DNA of 64,000 bases from Gracilimonas mengyeensis (GCF_900182705.1 NZ_FXTP01000006.1:62001-126000), one strand, 5' to 3'; shown: positions 15,753-25,295, counted from the stretch's first letter. Translations and numbers: made by a program. The notes: a model not told the origin generated them from the sequence alone.

Positions 15753-18611
15753 ATGAATACTATTAATGAAGGAATTTTATCTACAATTGGGCGTACACCA
15801 CTCATTGAGTTGAAAAAGGTGTGCGCTGATTTTCCATTGAGGTTGTATGCCAAGCTGGAAATGTTTAACCCCGGCGGAAGCATTAAAGACCGCCCTGCCT
15901 CTCGAATTATCCTTGATGCTTTAGAAAACGGAGATCTCAAACCGGGCGCTACCGTTATTGAATCAAGTTCCGGCAATATGGCGATTGGCCTCGCCCAGTT
16001 GTGCCGTTATTATGATTTGAACCTGGTTGTGGTGGTGGATCCTAAAATTAACCGCCATACTTTAAACATTCTTAAAGCCTTTGGAGTCCGCATCGAAAAG
16101 GTGGAAACGCCCGATGAACACGGTAATTATCTCTCCGGCAGGTTGCAAAGGGTGCAGGATTTGTTAGATATGATTCCGAATAGCTACTGGCCTAATCAAT
16201 ATGCGAATAAGGCCAATCCACACGCGCATCACCAAACCATGGCAGAGATCGTGGAGAGCATGGATAATCCGCCCGATTACCTGTTTGCCTCCACCAGTAC
16301 CTGCGGCACCATTATGGGATGTGCCGAATATGTACGAAGCCAAAATTTACACACCAAAATGGTGGCCGTTGATGCCTTGGGAAGTGTGATTTTTGGTTCT
16401 TCTGCAGCAGAACGTTTGGTGCCCGGTCATGGAGCGGGGCGTTCTTCTAAACTGTTAAATAAAGACTTTATCGATCACGTGGTACACATCAACGACAAGG
16501 AATGTGTTGGCGGTTGCCATAGATTGCTGAACAAAGAAGCGATTCTTGCCGGGGGATCGTCGGGTGCTGTTATTGCTGCAGTTGAGAAATTGAGGTCGCA
16601 AATTCCGGATGGATCAAGCTGCGCGCTCATCTTGCCCGATAATGGCGAGCGCTACCTGGATACTATTTATAATGATGAATGGATAAAGGCTCATTTTGAG
16701 AAATCAGAATGTTCAATCGCTGTCAAAGGCAGAGCACAAGAAGTAGAAGTTGATGCAGAAGAAAGTGATGATCTCCAAAAAATTGCCATCATAGGCGGCG
16801 GACCCAAAGGAATGTATGGCTTTGAACGACTGGCGGCTCAATTCAAGGCGCACCTGGTAGAGCATAAAGTTGAAATCCACGTGTACAACAAAACGGCCCA
16901 TTTTGGTGCGGGCGATATTTATCAACCTAACCAACCGGAGTATTTACTAATGAATAACCCGATTGGGGATGTCAATATGTGGATTGATGAGCAGCCGCGT
17001 CCGGTAGTACCCGAGCCTCTGTCGCTAACCGAATGGCTTCAAAAGAAAAAGAATCGTACTGTAATTGAAAAGGAGTATGCAAGCCGGGCGTTGGTTGGCG
17101 AATATCTGGAAGATGGCTTCAATGCAATTGCGAACCACTTGCCGGAGGGTGTAAGAGGTTCATACTTTCAGGGAGAAGTCATTGATCTTGAAAAAGAGAA
17201 CGAAGATGAGTGCTATTCCATCCACGTAAAAACAGCTCGCGGTGATGTCCAAAAGATGCCGCATCAATACGATCAGGTGCTGCTTGCTACCGGACATCCC
17301 AAAAATAAATTGACGGAAGAAGAAAAAGAGTATCAACAATTTGCTCAACAGAATGAAGGCACTGGTTTTGTTCCTTTTATATACCCGGTAAATTCTGAAC
17401 TGCAAGAGGTTGCAGCCGGCAGTTCCGTAGCGGTGAAAGGCATCGGCCTTACGTTTGTGGATGCAGTGCTCGCCTTAACAGAAGGCCGGGGCGGCACCTT
17501 TGAACGCGAGGGTGATTCGCTCAAATATGTATCCTCTGGAAAGGAGCCGAAGGTAATGTATCCTTTTTCCCGCAGCGGCTTGCCGATGATTCCGCGCGGA
17601 CCCGCTCCCCAAAATCCCACGCCCTTAAAATTCTTCACCAAAAAGGCATTCAGCCGGTTAAAAGCAGATTTACACGGAGCAAAGCTTGATTTTAAAGCAC
17701 ACATTCTGCCGGTGTTGTACCAGGAGATGAATGTTGCTTTTTATGATGTTCAGCTGAAAAAGTACGAATACAAGGTAGACCTGCAGGACTGTGAAACATA
17801 TGCGGAAATAGAACATCATATTGAGCGATTTCATCAGCAACATCCGGACATTCAGCGCTTTGATCCGGTCTTATTTTTATCTCATCTTGATGGGCCGGAT
17901 TTCCTCCATGCGGATTCATTTCACGCCAAAATTAAAGAGTACCTGGAGTTCTTTTTAGCCGAAGCAAAGAAGGGCGAGTTACACAGTCCCTGGGCGGCGG
18001 CAAGTGCGGTATGGCGTAAGGCCACCCCGGTATTTGGCGATTTATATGCTTTCGGCGGTTTGGAGCCAGAATCACAAGCGTATGTTGATAGCAGATTCCG
18101 GCGCCTGCTGAACCGCGTAACATTCGGTCCGCCCATAGAAAGCAGTGAGAAAATCCTGGCACTGATAAAGGCAGGTATGCTAAATTTCCGGATGGCTCAA
18201 AATCCTTCCTTACAAACGAGTGAAGATGATCATACCTTTGTGCTCTATTCGGAAGATTTGGATGAAAGTGTAGCCACCAATTATTTGATTGATGCCCGGA
18301 TTGCCAATGTTTCCATCGATGAGAATCAATCGTTGCTCTATAAAAACCTGCAGCAGCGTGGGCTCATCACCTTATTCAAAAATGAAGCCCAAAACCATGT
18401 CTACCAGCCCGGCTGTGCGGCTATTTCACGCGAAGGGTTTACGGTGGATGAATCCGGCAACCCTAATCCCTCCATTGCATGTACCGGCACCCCTACCGAG
18501 GGCGTAACTTTTGATAATGATGCGCTTTCCCGAAACCGAAATAATTTTGTAAGTGATTGGGCGGCAATGGTTCGAAAGTCGCACCGCGTCCCATCTCCAA
18601 TAAAATCCTAA
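15753..18611 (+). CDS. Fusion: SbnA-like amino-acid synthase + FAD/NAD(P)-binding domain
   Basis: A 952-residue two-part protein. Residues 1-325 are a fold-type II PLP enzyme close to S. aureus SbnA: NPGGSIKDRP with PLP lysine Lys45, IESSSGNMAIGLA, YWPNQYAN, AVDALGSVIFG, ILAGGSSGAVIAA, ILPDNGERYLD. SbnA condenses O-phosphoserine with glutamate to give N-(2-amino-2-carboxyethyl)-glutamate, a precursor of diaminopropionate. Residues 343-950 begin with a Rossmann dinucleotide motif (IAIIGGGPKGMYGFERL) and have LLMNNPIGDVNMW and VLLATGHPKN, matching the NAD_binding_9-type FAD/NAD(P) family. The fused second domain may replace the separate SbnB oxidase; that is inference. A decarboxylase gene follows 10 nt downstream. 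Confidence 0.85.
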   Translation: MNTINEGILSTIGRTPLIELKKVCADFPLRLYAKLEMFNPGGSIKDRPASRIILDALENGDLKPGATVIESSSGNMAIGLAQLCRYYDLNLVVVVDPKINRHTLNILKAFGVRIEKVETPDEHGNYLSGRLQRVQDLLDMIPNSYWPNQYANKANPHAHHQTMAEIVESMDNPPDYLFASTSTCGTIMGCAEYVRSQNLHTKMVAVDALGSVIFGSSAAERLVPGHGAGRSSKLLNKDFIDHVVHINDKECVGGCHRLLNKEAILAGGSSGAVIAAVEKLRSQIPDGSSCALILPDNGERYLDTIYNDEWIKAHFEKSECSIAVKGRAQEVEVDAEESDDLQKIAIIGGGPKGMYGFERLAAQFKAHLVEHKVEIHVYNKTAHFGAGDIYQPNQPEYLLMNNPIGDVNMWIDEQPRPVVPEPLSLTEWLQKKKNRTVIEKEYASRALVGEYLEDGFNAIANHLPEGVRGSYFQGEVIDLEKENEDECYSIHVKTARGDVQKMPHQYDQVLLATGHPKNKLTEEEKEYQQFAQQNEGTGFVPFIYPVNSELQEVAAGSSVAVKGIGLTFVDAVLALTEGRGGTFEREGDSLKYVSSGKEPKVMYPFSRSGLPMIPRGPAPQNPTPLKFFTKKAFSRLKADLHGAKLDFKAHILPVLYQEMNVAFYDVQLKKYEYKVDLQDCETYAEIEHHIERFHQQHPDIQRFDPVLFLSHLDGPDFLHADSFHAKIKEYLEFFLAEAKKGELHSPWAAASAVWRKATPVFGDLYAFGGLEPESQAYVDSRFRRLLNRVTFGPPIESSEKILALIKAGMLNFRMAQNPSLQTSEDDHTFVLYSEDLDESVATNYLIDARIANVSIDENQSLLYKNLQQRGLITLFKNEAQNHVYQPGCAAISREGFTVDESGNPNPSIACTGTPTEGVTFDNDALSRNRNNFVSDWAAMVRKSHRVPSPIKS

Positions 18612-18620
18612 ACCCCTGAT

Positions 18621-20048
18621 ATGAACACCGGTTTTTTTCCACCTCTTACTCCCATTACTTCGCCATGGATGCATGATTTATTGGCCGACAAAGAGGCCTT
18701 GAAAACCCTTTTTGAGCAGCATGGCTCCCCGATAAATGTGCATCAGATGGAGCCGTTTGAGGCTAATTACGAAACGTATCAGGCGGTATTTAATCGGCAT
18801 GAGGTTAAGCATAAGGTGTTTTTTGCCCGCAAAGCCAACAAATGTCGGGCTTATGTACAGAAAGCAAAGGAACTGGATATAGGGGTGGATGTGGCGAGTT
18901 ATCAGGAGCTTAAGCAATGCCTGGATCTGGGATGTGATTCAGAAAACCTGGTATTAACCGCCGCCATAAAAACTGAACGATTGGTTCGTTTGGCGTTGGC
19001 TAATGACGTGCTCATTGTGTTGGATAATGAAGAGGAATGCTCTCTTATAAATCGCATAGCCGGCGAGCTTGGCAAGACGCCCACCGTAGCTTTGCGCATT
19101 AGCGGATTCCGGTTTGAAGGCGAAAAACTCTACAGCCGGTTCGGTTTTGACATCGAAAAAGCACAGGAATTTATTACCCAAGGCTTAGGGACGCATAACG
19201 CACATCATAACCTCCGGTTTGGCGGCTTTCATTTTCACCTGGATGGATACTCTATAAGACAACGCGCCGAAGCGTTATTGCAGACCATAGAACTGAGCGA
19301 AACGTTGGCCGGACAACACATTGAAACTTCTTTTATTGATATAGGAGGAGGCTTGTTGACGAGATACGTAGCAGCCCGGGATGAATGGATGACTTTTTGG
19401 GAGGAACTTAAAAAGGCACTACAAGGTAAGCGTGAGCCGGTCACTTTTGGGAATAACCCGTTGGGGTTTGTAACCAGAGAGGATAAGGTAGAGGGCAAGC
19501 CAAATGTGTATCCCTATTTTAATGAGACACCCAAGGCAAAGTTTCTTGAACATGTGCTGTCCTATGAAGACCCACAGGGGAACACGGTTGCTGAGCGGTT
19601 ACGTGAGCAGGATATTGAGCTTCGTATTGAGCCGGGACGATCGCTGTTGGACCAGGTAGGTATGACGATGGCCAAAGTGGCCCATCGCAAGAAAGATATG
19701 CGAGGTGATTGGCTGGTGGGGCTGGAAATGAATCGGAGTCAGCTGTTTAGTTCCAGCGAGGATTTCCTGGTTGATCCCCTTTTTGTTTCCATGCAGCCAT
19801 CAGTAGAGATACAGGAACCGGCATCCGTCTATTTTACCGGGGCTTATTGTCTTGAGCAGGACATCATCCTGAAACGGAAAATCACGCTTCCTCAACTTCC
19901 TGAAATTGGGGATGTCATTGCTTTTCCCAACACGGCCGGTTATATGATGCATTTTTACGAGACCCGCTCGCACTTACATCCCTTTACCAAAAATGTGATA
20001 ATGAATGCAGACTCACCGACCGAATTTACCATGGACACCGATATTTGA
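18621..20048 (+). CDS. Y4yA/SbnH-like PLP-dependent decarboxylase
   Basis: A 475-residue fold-type III PLP enzyme of the diaminopimelate/ornithine decarboxylase group, best matching the Y4yA subfamily. The PLP lysine is Lys71 in VFFARKANK. Other active-site blocks are GVDVASYQEL, GGFHFHLDGYS, FIDIGGGLLTRY (phosphate-binding glycines), RIEPGRSLLDQVG and GAYCLEQD. An insertion near 260-300 (KREPVTFGNNPLGFV) is unlike diaminopimelate decarboxylase. It starts 10 nt after the SbnA-FAD gene, so the two form one operon and probably act in sequence on a non-protein amino acid. The substrate is unknown. Confidence 0.85.
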   Translation: MNTGFFPPLTPITSPWMHDLLADKEALKTLFEQHGSPINVHQMEPFEANYETYQAVFNRHEVKHKVFFARKANKCRAYVQKAKELDIGVDVASYQELKQCLDLGCDSENLVLTAAIKTERLVRLALANDVLIVLDNEEECSLINRIAGELGKTPTVALRISGFRFEGEKLYSRFGFDIEKAQEFITQGLGTHNAHHNLRFGGFHFHLDGYSIRQRAEALLQTIELSETLAGQHIETSFIDIGGGLLTRYVAARDEWMTFWEELKKALQGKREPVTFGNNPLGFVTREDKVEGKPNVYPYFNETPKAKFLEHVLSYEDPQGNTVAERLREQDIELRIEPGRSLLDQVGMTMAKVAHRKKDMRGDWLVGLEMNRSQLFSSSEDFLVDPLFVSMQPSVEIQEPASVYFTGAYCLEQDIILKRKITLPQLPEIGDVIAFPNTAGYMMHFYETRSHLHPFTKNVIMNADSPTEFTMDTDI

Positions 20049-20070
20049 AGCAGTTCACCGCTTAGTAACG

Positions 20071-20145
20071 CCACAAAGACACTAAGGATCACAAGGAATG
20101 ATGAAAAGCTACTTGGTGAATCTTCGTGCCCTTGTGTCTTTGTGG
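20071..20145. repeat. Inverted repeat between decarboxylase and sigma-factor genes
   Basis: CCACAAAGACAC (20071-20082) and its exact reverse complement GTGTCTTTGTGG (20134-20145) bracket about 51 nt that are themselves partly complementary. It separates the two transcription units and could act as a terminator or be an inserted palindromic repeat. Confidence 0.8.
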
Positions 20146-20249
20146 TCTTAAACAGGTTGAATAATCCTCACCATATTTACCGCTTATTCAGGTTTTAGAA
20201 GACAAAATATTTTAGCTTAGCACTTCTACTTTTCTCAACTCTCGCCATC

Positions 20250-20792
20250 TTGGAAGCTGAAAAGATCTTACGTCAACTTTTTGATGAACAATTCTATCCC
20301 CTGGTATTTCACGCTTACCGGTATGTGAAGGACTACGAGCAAGCCAGGGAAATTGTGCAGGACGTGTTCGTAAAAGTGTGGCAGAACGTAGACCAACTTC
20401 AGCAGGTCCGCGATAAGGAAGCCTATTTGTACAAGGCGGTCAAACATTCATCCCTGAACTTCCTGAAACATGTGGAAGTACGTAAGCGATATGTGGAGGA
20501 AGAAAAGTCGGGCGGGCAGGAGACGGCTTCATCCCCGGAAGAAAAAATTATCAGTGAAGAAACCCAGCGGCAGGTGCACGACGCTATCAACAAGCTGCCG
20601 GCACACTGGAAAGAAGCGTTGGTTTTGAGCAAGTATCAGGGACTTAACTACCGGGATATCGCCACACGCATGAATATTTCCCAGAAAACCGTAGAGAAGT
20701 ATATCTCTAAAGCATATCGTTTTTTGAGGGGAGAATTAAATGAGCTGCTGCTGCTCGTACTACTGATTCTGGAACTATTTAAAAAAAATTGA
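20250..20792 (+). CDS. ECF sigma factor (FecI-like)
   Basis: A 180-residue extracytoplasmic-function sigma-70 factor. Region 2 is FDEQFYPLVFHAYRYVKDYEQAREIVQDVFVKVW; region 4 is LPAHWKEALVLSKYQGLNYRDIATRMNISQKTVEKYISKAYRFLR, a helix-turn-helix. It ends in a hydrophobic tail (LLLLVLLILELF) often seen in the Bacteroidota FecI-like group. The start is TTG at 20250; I see no in-frame ATG nearby upstream. It is followed by its FecR anti-sigma factor and a TonB receptor, so it very likely controls expression of that uptake system. Confidence 0.93.
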   Translation: MEAEKILRQLFDEQFYPLVFHAYRYVKDYEQAREIVQDVFVKVWQNVDQLQQVRDKEAYLYKAVKHSSLNFLKHVEVRKRYVEEEKSGGQETASSPEEKIISEETQRQVHDAINKLPAHWKEALVLSKYQGLNYRDIATRMNISQKTVEKYISKAYRFLRGELNELLLLVLLILELFKKN

Positions 20793-20841
20793 TCACAGGT
20801 GTAGGGTAAATGCAAAGTGAGTTGTCATACAAGTACAAAGG

Positions 20842-21858
20842 ATGAGTAAACAACAGAAACATATTGATGAAGTGATCATGCTGCGGATACTCGAAAACCG
20901 GTCGACAAAAAGGGAAGAAGACCTTTTTGAAGAGTGGCTGAAGGAATCCAAAGAGCATGAAGAACTCTACCGTCAGTTTAGAAAGACGGCTGAACTCACT
21001 TTATGGTCTACAACATCTGCAGAGAAAAGCTGGGAAGCCATCACGCGAAAAGCAAAAAGCGGCGAACCCGTGCCATCGTATATTGAACTCCCGTCGGCCA
21101 ACACTACTCGGCTATGGGGGATCTCCCAAAAGATGCTTCGTGTGGCAGCGGCCGTGGTTTTTCTCATAGGCGCTTCCTTTCTGTTGATGCACATCCTTTC
21201 ACAACCTGAACAGCTTATTATTTCGGGCAACAACTACGGGCCGGATACGCCCTATGTGTTGCCGGATGGATCACAGGTGTTTTTGAACAACGATGCCGAA
21301 CTAACCATCATGGAAAATTTCGGGGATACAAACCGCAGGCTTTCGCTTAAAGGCGAAGCCTTTTTCGAGGTTGAAAGGAATGAGGACCTTCCTTTTGTCG
21401 TCGGTGTGCAGAATACAACGGTCAGCGTGTTGGGTACCAGTTTTAATGTTTTTTCGGATTCACTGAAAGAGGTAAAGGTATCGGTGGTGACGGGCATAGT
21501 AGAGTTCTTCGCGGAGGACACCACGGCTAAAGTCAGGCTGCAAAAAGGCGAGGAAGGGCAGTATCGTCCTCAGCTTGGAGCAGTTACCAAGGCCCCGATT
21601 GACAACCCCAATTTCCTTTCCTGGAAAACGGGCGTCTTTACCTTCGATCATACCCCGGTGCAGGAAGCATTACAACAGCTGGCCGCGTATTACAATCAGC
21701 CCATGGTATATGAGCATGATACCAACCGACCGGCGCCTGAACTTACCACCACCTTTGATCAACCATCATTAGAAGCTGTTTTGGATGAAATACAGCTGTT
21801 ATTAAACGCTTCAACCACCATCAGAAATGACACGATCATATTTACCCCTCGTCACTAA
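20842..21858 (+). CDS. FecR-type anti-sigma factor / signal transducer
   Basis: A 338-residue inner-membrane protein. The cytoplasmic N-terminal part (1-85, EEDLFEEWLKESKEHEELYRQF) binds the sigma factor; a transmembrane helix lies at about 97-115; the periplasmic FecR domain follows (VLPDGSQVFLNNDAELTI, RRLSLKGEAFFEVERNEDLPFVV, VSVLGTSFNVFS, VVTGIVEF) with a C-terminal DUF4974-like STN-type segment (FTFDHTPVQEALQQLAAYYN). It passes the signal from the loaded receptor to the sigma factor. Its last 32 nt overlap the receptor gene. Confidence 0.93.
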   Translation: MSKQQKHIDEVIMLRILENRSTKREEDLFEEWLKESKEHEELYRQFRKTAELTLWSTTSAEKSWEAITRKAKSGEPVPSYIELPSANTTRLWGISQKMLRVAAAVVFLIGASFLLMHILSQPEQLIISGNNYGPDTPYVLPDGSQVFLNNDAELTIMENFGDTNRRLSLKGEAFFEVERNEDLPFVVGVQNTTVSVLGTSFNVFSDSLKEVKVSVVTGIVEFFAEDTTAKVRLQKGEEGQYRPQLGAVTKAPIDNPNFLSWKTGVFTFDHTPVQEALQQLAAYYNQPMVYEHDTNRPAPELTTTFDQPSLEAVLDEIQLLLNASTTIRNDTIIFTPRH

Positions 21859-24358
21859 AGGCTTTCTCATCTTGGCCTGTTTACTAAATTATTCTGCAAG
21901 AGAGCTCACGGCACAACCTACTCAATCCAATCCCTCTATTCAGGTACCCGGTTTCCAGGGAACGGCGGAAGCGCTGCTGGATTCCATCGAAAAAAATGAA
22001 CGCATCACTTTTTCCTATTCCAGCGCCATATCGCTGGACTTCCCCGTAGATTACGAGCCGGAAACGCACCAGTTGGATTATTTTCTCGAGCACCTTTTTA
22101 AGGAGCAATCGATAGCTTACAAAATTTCAGGAGAAAAAGTGCTGCTTTTCCCTGCCGATACCTCGCCTGAAGTTACCCAGGTGGTAAAAGGCCGGGTTAT
22201 TGATCAACAAACCAAAGTGGGGTTAATTGGCGCCCACGTAATTGTACAGGGAACCGATATCGGTGCAGCCACAAATTCCCATGGAGATTTTATTATTCAT
22301 AAGGTCCCGCTGTGCCGGCATACGTTTAAGGTGATGTATGTGGGATACAAGCCACGCATCATCCCCGAAATAATGGTGGGTTCTGCCAAGCAAGTAGTGC
22401 TGAATGTTGAGCTGGAAGAAGACGTGGTGGAAGAAGCCCGGCGCTATGCGGGAGGTTTTGACGACCCGGCGCGGCTGGCATCCAGTTTTGCAGGCGTCAC
22501 CTATGGCAATCCTCAGGATAATGCCATTATCATTCGGGGAAATGCGCCGAAGGGATTGCTTTGGCGCCTGGAAGGCATTGAAATTCCCAACCCAAACCAC
22601 TTTCCGGAAGGCAACGTAATTGGTGGCGGCTTGTTTACTATTTTCAGCAACCAGCTACTGGCGGACTCCGATTTCTTCACCGGCGCTTTCCCGGCCGAAT
22701 ACGGCAACGCCCTGTCCGGGGTTTTTGACATGAAACTGCGCAACGGAAACAGCGACGTACGGGAGTACACCTTCCAGGCCGGGATGATGGGACTCGATTT
22801 TGCCACCGAGGGCCCTTTCTCTACACGCAGCAATGCTTCTTACCTTATCAACTACCGATACTCCACACTTGGGTTGATGACCGACCTGCAATTCATCGAT
22901 ACCGAGCAGGAAATTCGCTACCAGGATCTGTCTTTTAAACTAAATTTTCCTACTCGCAAAGCCGGTACTTTTGGCCTGTGGGGTATCGGCAGTCTTGATG
23001 GGTTGGATGAAGCGGAAGAACAAGATTCTACCCAATGGAAATATGAGTATGACCGGATGGATTTTGAAGCCGGCTTCAGCGTAGGGGCTTTGGGTTTGAA
23101 TCATAAATACATTCTGGGGAAATCCACCTTTATCAATTCTACGGCAGCGGTCTCGGTGCAGGATATCTGGTATGATATGGACCGGGTGGATGACAACCTC
23201 ACCCTTCGCGATAATGAATACATCCAAAGTCTGAGCGGCCAACTTACGCTGACCTCTAAAGTGAATCACAAATTTAGTGCACGGTTCAATCAAACCACAG
23301 GCATTATCTGGAATTACCTGTTTTATGATATGGATTTCAAAGCTACCACCAACGATGATCCTGATACTTACCAAACTTACGTAGCGGAACAGGGCAACAG
23401 CCAGCTTGTTCAGGCTTTTACGCAGGCTCAGTACAGCTTTGGTCCTACGGTGAAAGCGACCGGTGGCGTGCACTTTCAGTACTTTATGCTGAATGATAAC
23501 TACTCGGTGGAACCACGGGCTGGTATCAGCTGGGAAGTGCATCCCCGGCACCGGCTAAGTTTTGGATACGGTCGTCACAGCCAGCTTGAAGATCTGCAGT
23601 ATTACCTGGGCGTCCGTGAAACCGAAACGGGGTCCTATCAACCCAATAAAAACCTGGACTTTACCCGGGCCGATCACTTCGTATTGGGCTATGATGTTCG
23701 CTTAACACCCAACACCCGCATCAAAATTGAGCCGTATTACCAGTACCTGTTTGATGTTCCGGTGATCCCGGACAGCTCATTCTCCATGATCAACCTGAGG
23801 GACGAGCGTTATATCAATGAGCCCATGAGGAATGAAGGTACCGGTGAAAACTATGGCGTTGATTTCACACTGGAGAAATTCCTGAGTGACGGCTATTACT
23901 ATATGGCTACAGCTTCTGTTTTTGATTCCAGGTACAAAGGCGGTGATGGAGTGGAGCGGGATACGCGGTACAACCGAAAGTATGCCTTCAATTTTTTGGG
24001 TGGGAAGGAATTCAACGTAAAGGAAAACAATATTTTCGGGGTGAATGCGCGTCTCACCTATATGGGCGGTGAAAGAACCTATCCGCTTTTGTGGGAAGAA
24101 TCTATGCAACAAAAACGGGCTGTGCTGGATGAAAGCCGGGCCTTCGAGCATTCCCTGGATGGCAGCATCTTTTTGGATGTGACACTCAGCTACCGGATGA
24201 ACCATCGCCACGCAGCCCACGTGCTGGCCCTGCAAGTTAAAAACCTCTTAGGTGCTCCCACCAAGTATGATTACGAGTACAACTACGAAACCAACACCCT
24301 GGAACGTGAAGAAACCGTGATTTTGCTGCCTTCTATTAATTATAAGGTAGAGTTTTAG
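21827..24358 (+). CDS. TonB-dependent receptor with STN signalling and carboxypeptidase-like domains
   Basis: An 843-residue outer-membrane transporter. A signal peptide (to about residue 29) is followed by an STN signalling domain (about 45-115: EALLDSIEKNERITFSYSSAI), a carboxypeptidase-regulatory-like beta-sandwich (VVKGRVIDQQTKVGLIGAHVIVQGTDIGAATNSHGDF), a plug (NAIIIRGNAPKGLLWRLEGIEIPNPNH) and a C-terminal barrel ending in INYKVEF, an aromatic terminal residue as in outer-membrane barrels. The STN domain and adjacent FecI/FecR genes show it takes part in cell-surface signalling. Its cargo is not known; a metal chelate made by the neighbouring PLP enzymes is a reasonable guess, as is a peptide or glycan. 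Confidence 0.9.
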   Translation: MTRSYLPLVTKGFLILACLLNYSARELTAQPTQSNPSIQVPGFQGTAEALLDSIEKNERITFSYSSAISLDFPVDYEPETHQLDYFLEHLFKEQSIAYKISGEKVLLFPADTSPEVTQVVKGRVIDQQTKVGLIGAHVIVQGTDIGAATNSHGDFIIHKVPLCRHTFKVMYVGYKPRIIPEIMVGSAKQVVLNVELEEDVVEEARRYAGGFDDPARLASSFAGVTYGNPQDNAIIIRGNAPKGLLWRLEGIEIPNPNHFPEGNVIGGGLFTIFSNQLLADSDFFTGAFPAEYGNALSGVFDMKLRNGNSDVREYTFQAGMMGLDFATEGPFSTRSNASYLINYRYSTLGLMTDLQFIDTEQEIRYQDLSFKLNFPTRKAGTFGLWGIGSLDGLDEAEEQDSTQWKYEYDRMDFEAGFSVGALGLNHKYILGKSTFINSTAAVSVQDIWYDMDRVDDNLTLRDNEYIQSLSGQLTLTSKVNHKFSARFNQTTGIIWNYLFYDMDFKATTNDDPDTYQTYVAEQGNSQLVQAFTQAQYSFGPTVKATGGVHFQYFMLNDNYSVEPRAGISWEVHPRHRLSFGYGRHSQLEDLQYYLGVRETETGSYQPNKNLDFTRADHFVLGYDVRLTPNTRIKIEPYYQYLFDVPVIPDSSFSMINLRDERYINEPMRNEGTGENYGVDFTLEKFLSDGYYYMATASVFDSRYKGGDGVERDTRYNRKYAFNFLGGKEFNVKENNIFGVNARLTYMGGERTYPLLWEESMQQKRAVLDESRAFEHSLDGSIFLDVTLSYRMNHRHAAHVLALQVKNLLGAPTKYDYEYNYETNTLEREETVILLPSINYKVEF

Positions 24359-24450
24359 GAGGGAATGGGTTTGATCATATTAAGATGGCTTCCCAACTGA
24401 AGATAGATTTATCAGTTATTATCTAGTGTTGAAAAATTTGCCTAAACATT

Positions 24451-24864
24451 ATTTTAATAAACGGGTTTACCGGTTAGAATATCATTTAAATGGGGGGCAG
24501 AACGGAGTAACATTGCCAGCCCCCAAACCTCAGCATCCTGAAGGGATGCCACGTGAATAACCCCGGGTGTAGCCTGCGCAACCCGGGGGGAATAAAATCC
24601 CCAAAAAGGCCCAACCCTGAAAGGGTTGAACAAGAAAACCACCCGTATGTATGCAAAATGTCTCCCAAAAGTTGAACCCCTTCAGGGTTCGCATCCAAAT
24701 GCATATTTATCCACGGGTTGCGGTCGTTGCCCGACCTTCACCCGTGGCTATTCACGTTAAACCCCATTCGGGGGTTTCCAGGGGTGAGAGGATTGCTTGT
24801 GCGTCCATAGGTATAACTTTTGATCTGTTAAAAATTTTAGCCGGTAAACGCGTTTTTAATAAAC
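24451..24864. repeat. About 410-bp imperfect palindrome with terminal inverted repeats (MITE-like)
   Basis: The ends match in inverted orientation: AACGGGTTTACCGGTTA (24460-24476) against TAGCCGGTAAACGCGTT (24838-24854), extending a few bases further with mismatches. Inner segments are also paired: AACCCTGAAAGGGTTGAAC near 24613 with GTTGAACCCCTTCAGGGTT near 24671, and the CACGTGAATAACCCCGGGTG arm with TTCACCCGTGGCTATTCACG. It contains no gene. It fills the gap after the TonB receptor and may be a non-autonomous mobile element. Confidence 0.7.
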
Positions 24865-24905
24865 TAATTTAGCTGCTGTAAGCAAATAAGTGGTCTTGAC
24901 TTTTT

Positions 24906-25124
24906 TTATTCATACACGGTAGTTTCTATTGAATACTCTTCTCCGCTTATAGCAAAATCCAAAGCCATTTTCATAAGGTCTTTACGGGTGTAATCTTCGC
25001 CTGGTATTGCATCCATGGCTAAAAATCCGGATTCAATTTCACGAGCAATAAGATAAAGTGCATCTCTCAAATCTTTCATGCCACCGTGATGAACATTCAT
25101 TGGTACAAGTCGTTTACTTTCCAT
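24906..25124 (-). CDS. Small hypothetical protein
   Basis: A 72-residue soluble protein with an alpha-helical look: MKDLRDALYLIAREIESGFLAMDAIPGEDYTRKDLMKMALDFAIS. A ribosome-binding-like AGGTAG lies about 8 nt upstream of the ATG. No family is recognised. It stands alone between the palindromic element and the glycosyltransferase gene, in AT-rich sequence. It could be a small regulator or antitoxin-like protein, but no partner gene is visible. Confidence 0.5.
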   Translation of the reverse strand: MESKRLVPMNVHHGGMKDLRDALYLIAREIESGFLAMDAIPGEDYTRKDLMKMALDFAISGEEYSIETTVYE

Positions 25125-25295
25125 AGTAGGCTACCTATTTAGATATTATTAGTTAAAATGAGTTTAGTTAATTACTTGAGTAATTGGCAGGATAAAATTT
25201 TGAATAAAGTCAGGTGACTTTTCTTTTCATTTTAATATAAATCTTAAGATGCTAATGTTTATAACTTTATAGGATAAAAAACTTAATTCCAGGCA

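Noticed and set aside
15753-16750. Plain cysteine synthase call for the N-terminal domain
   Set aside because: The NQYAN, DALGSVIFG and LPDNGERYLD blocks fit SbnA-like synthases better than CysK/CysM, and the fused flavin-type domain and following decarboxylase fit a specialised pathway.
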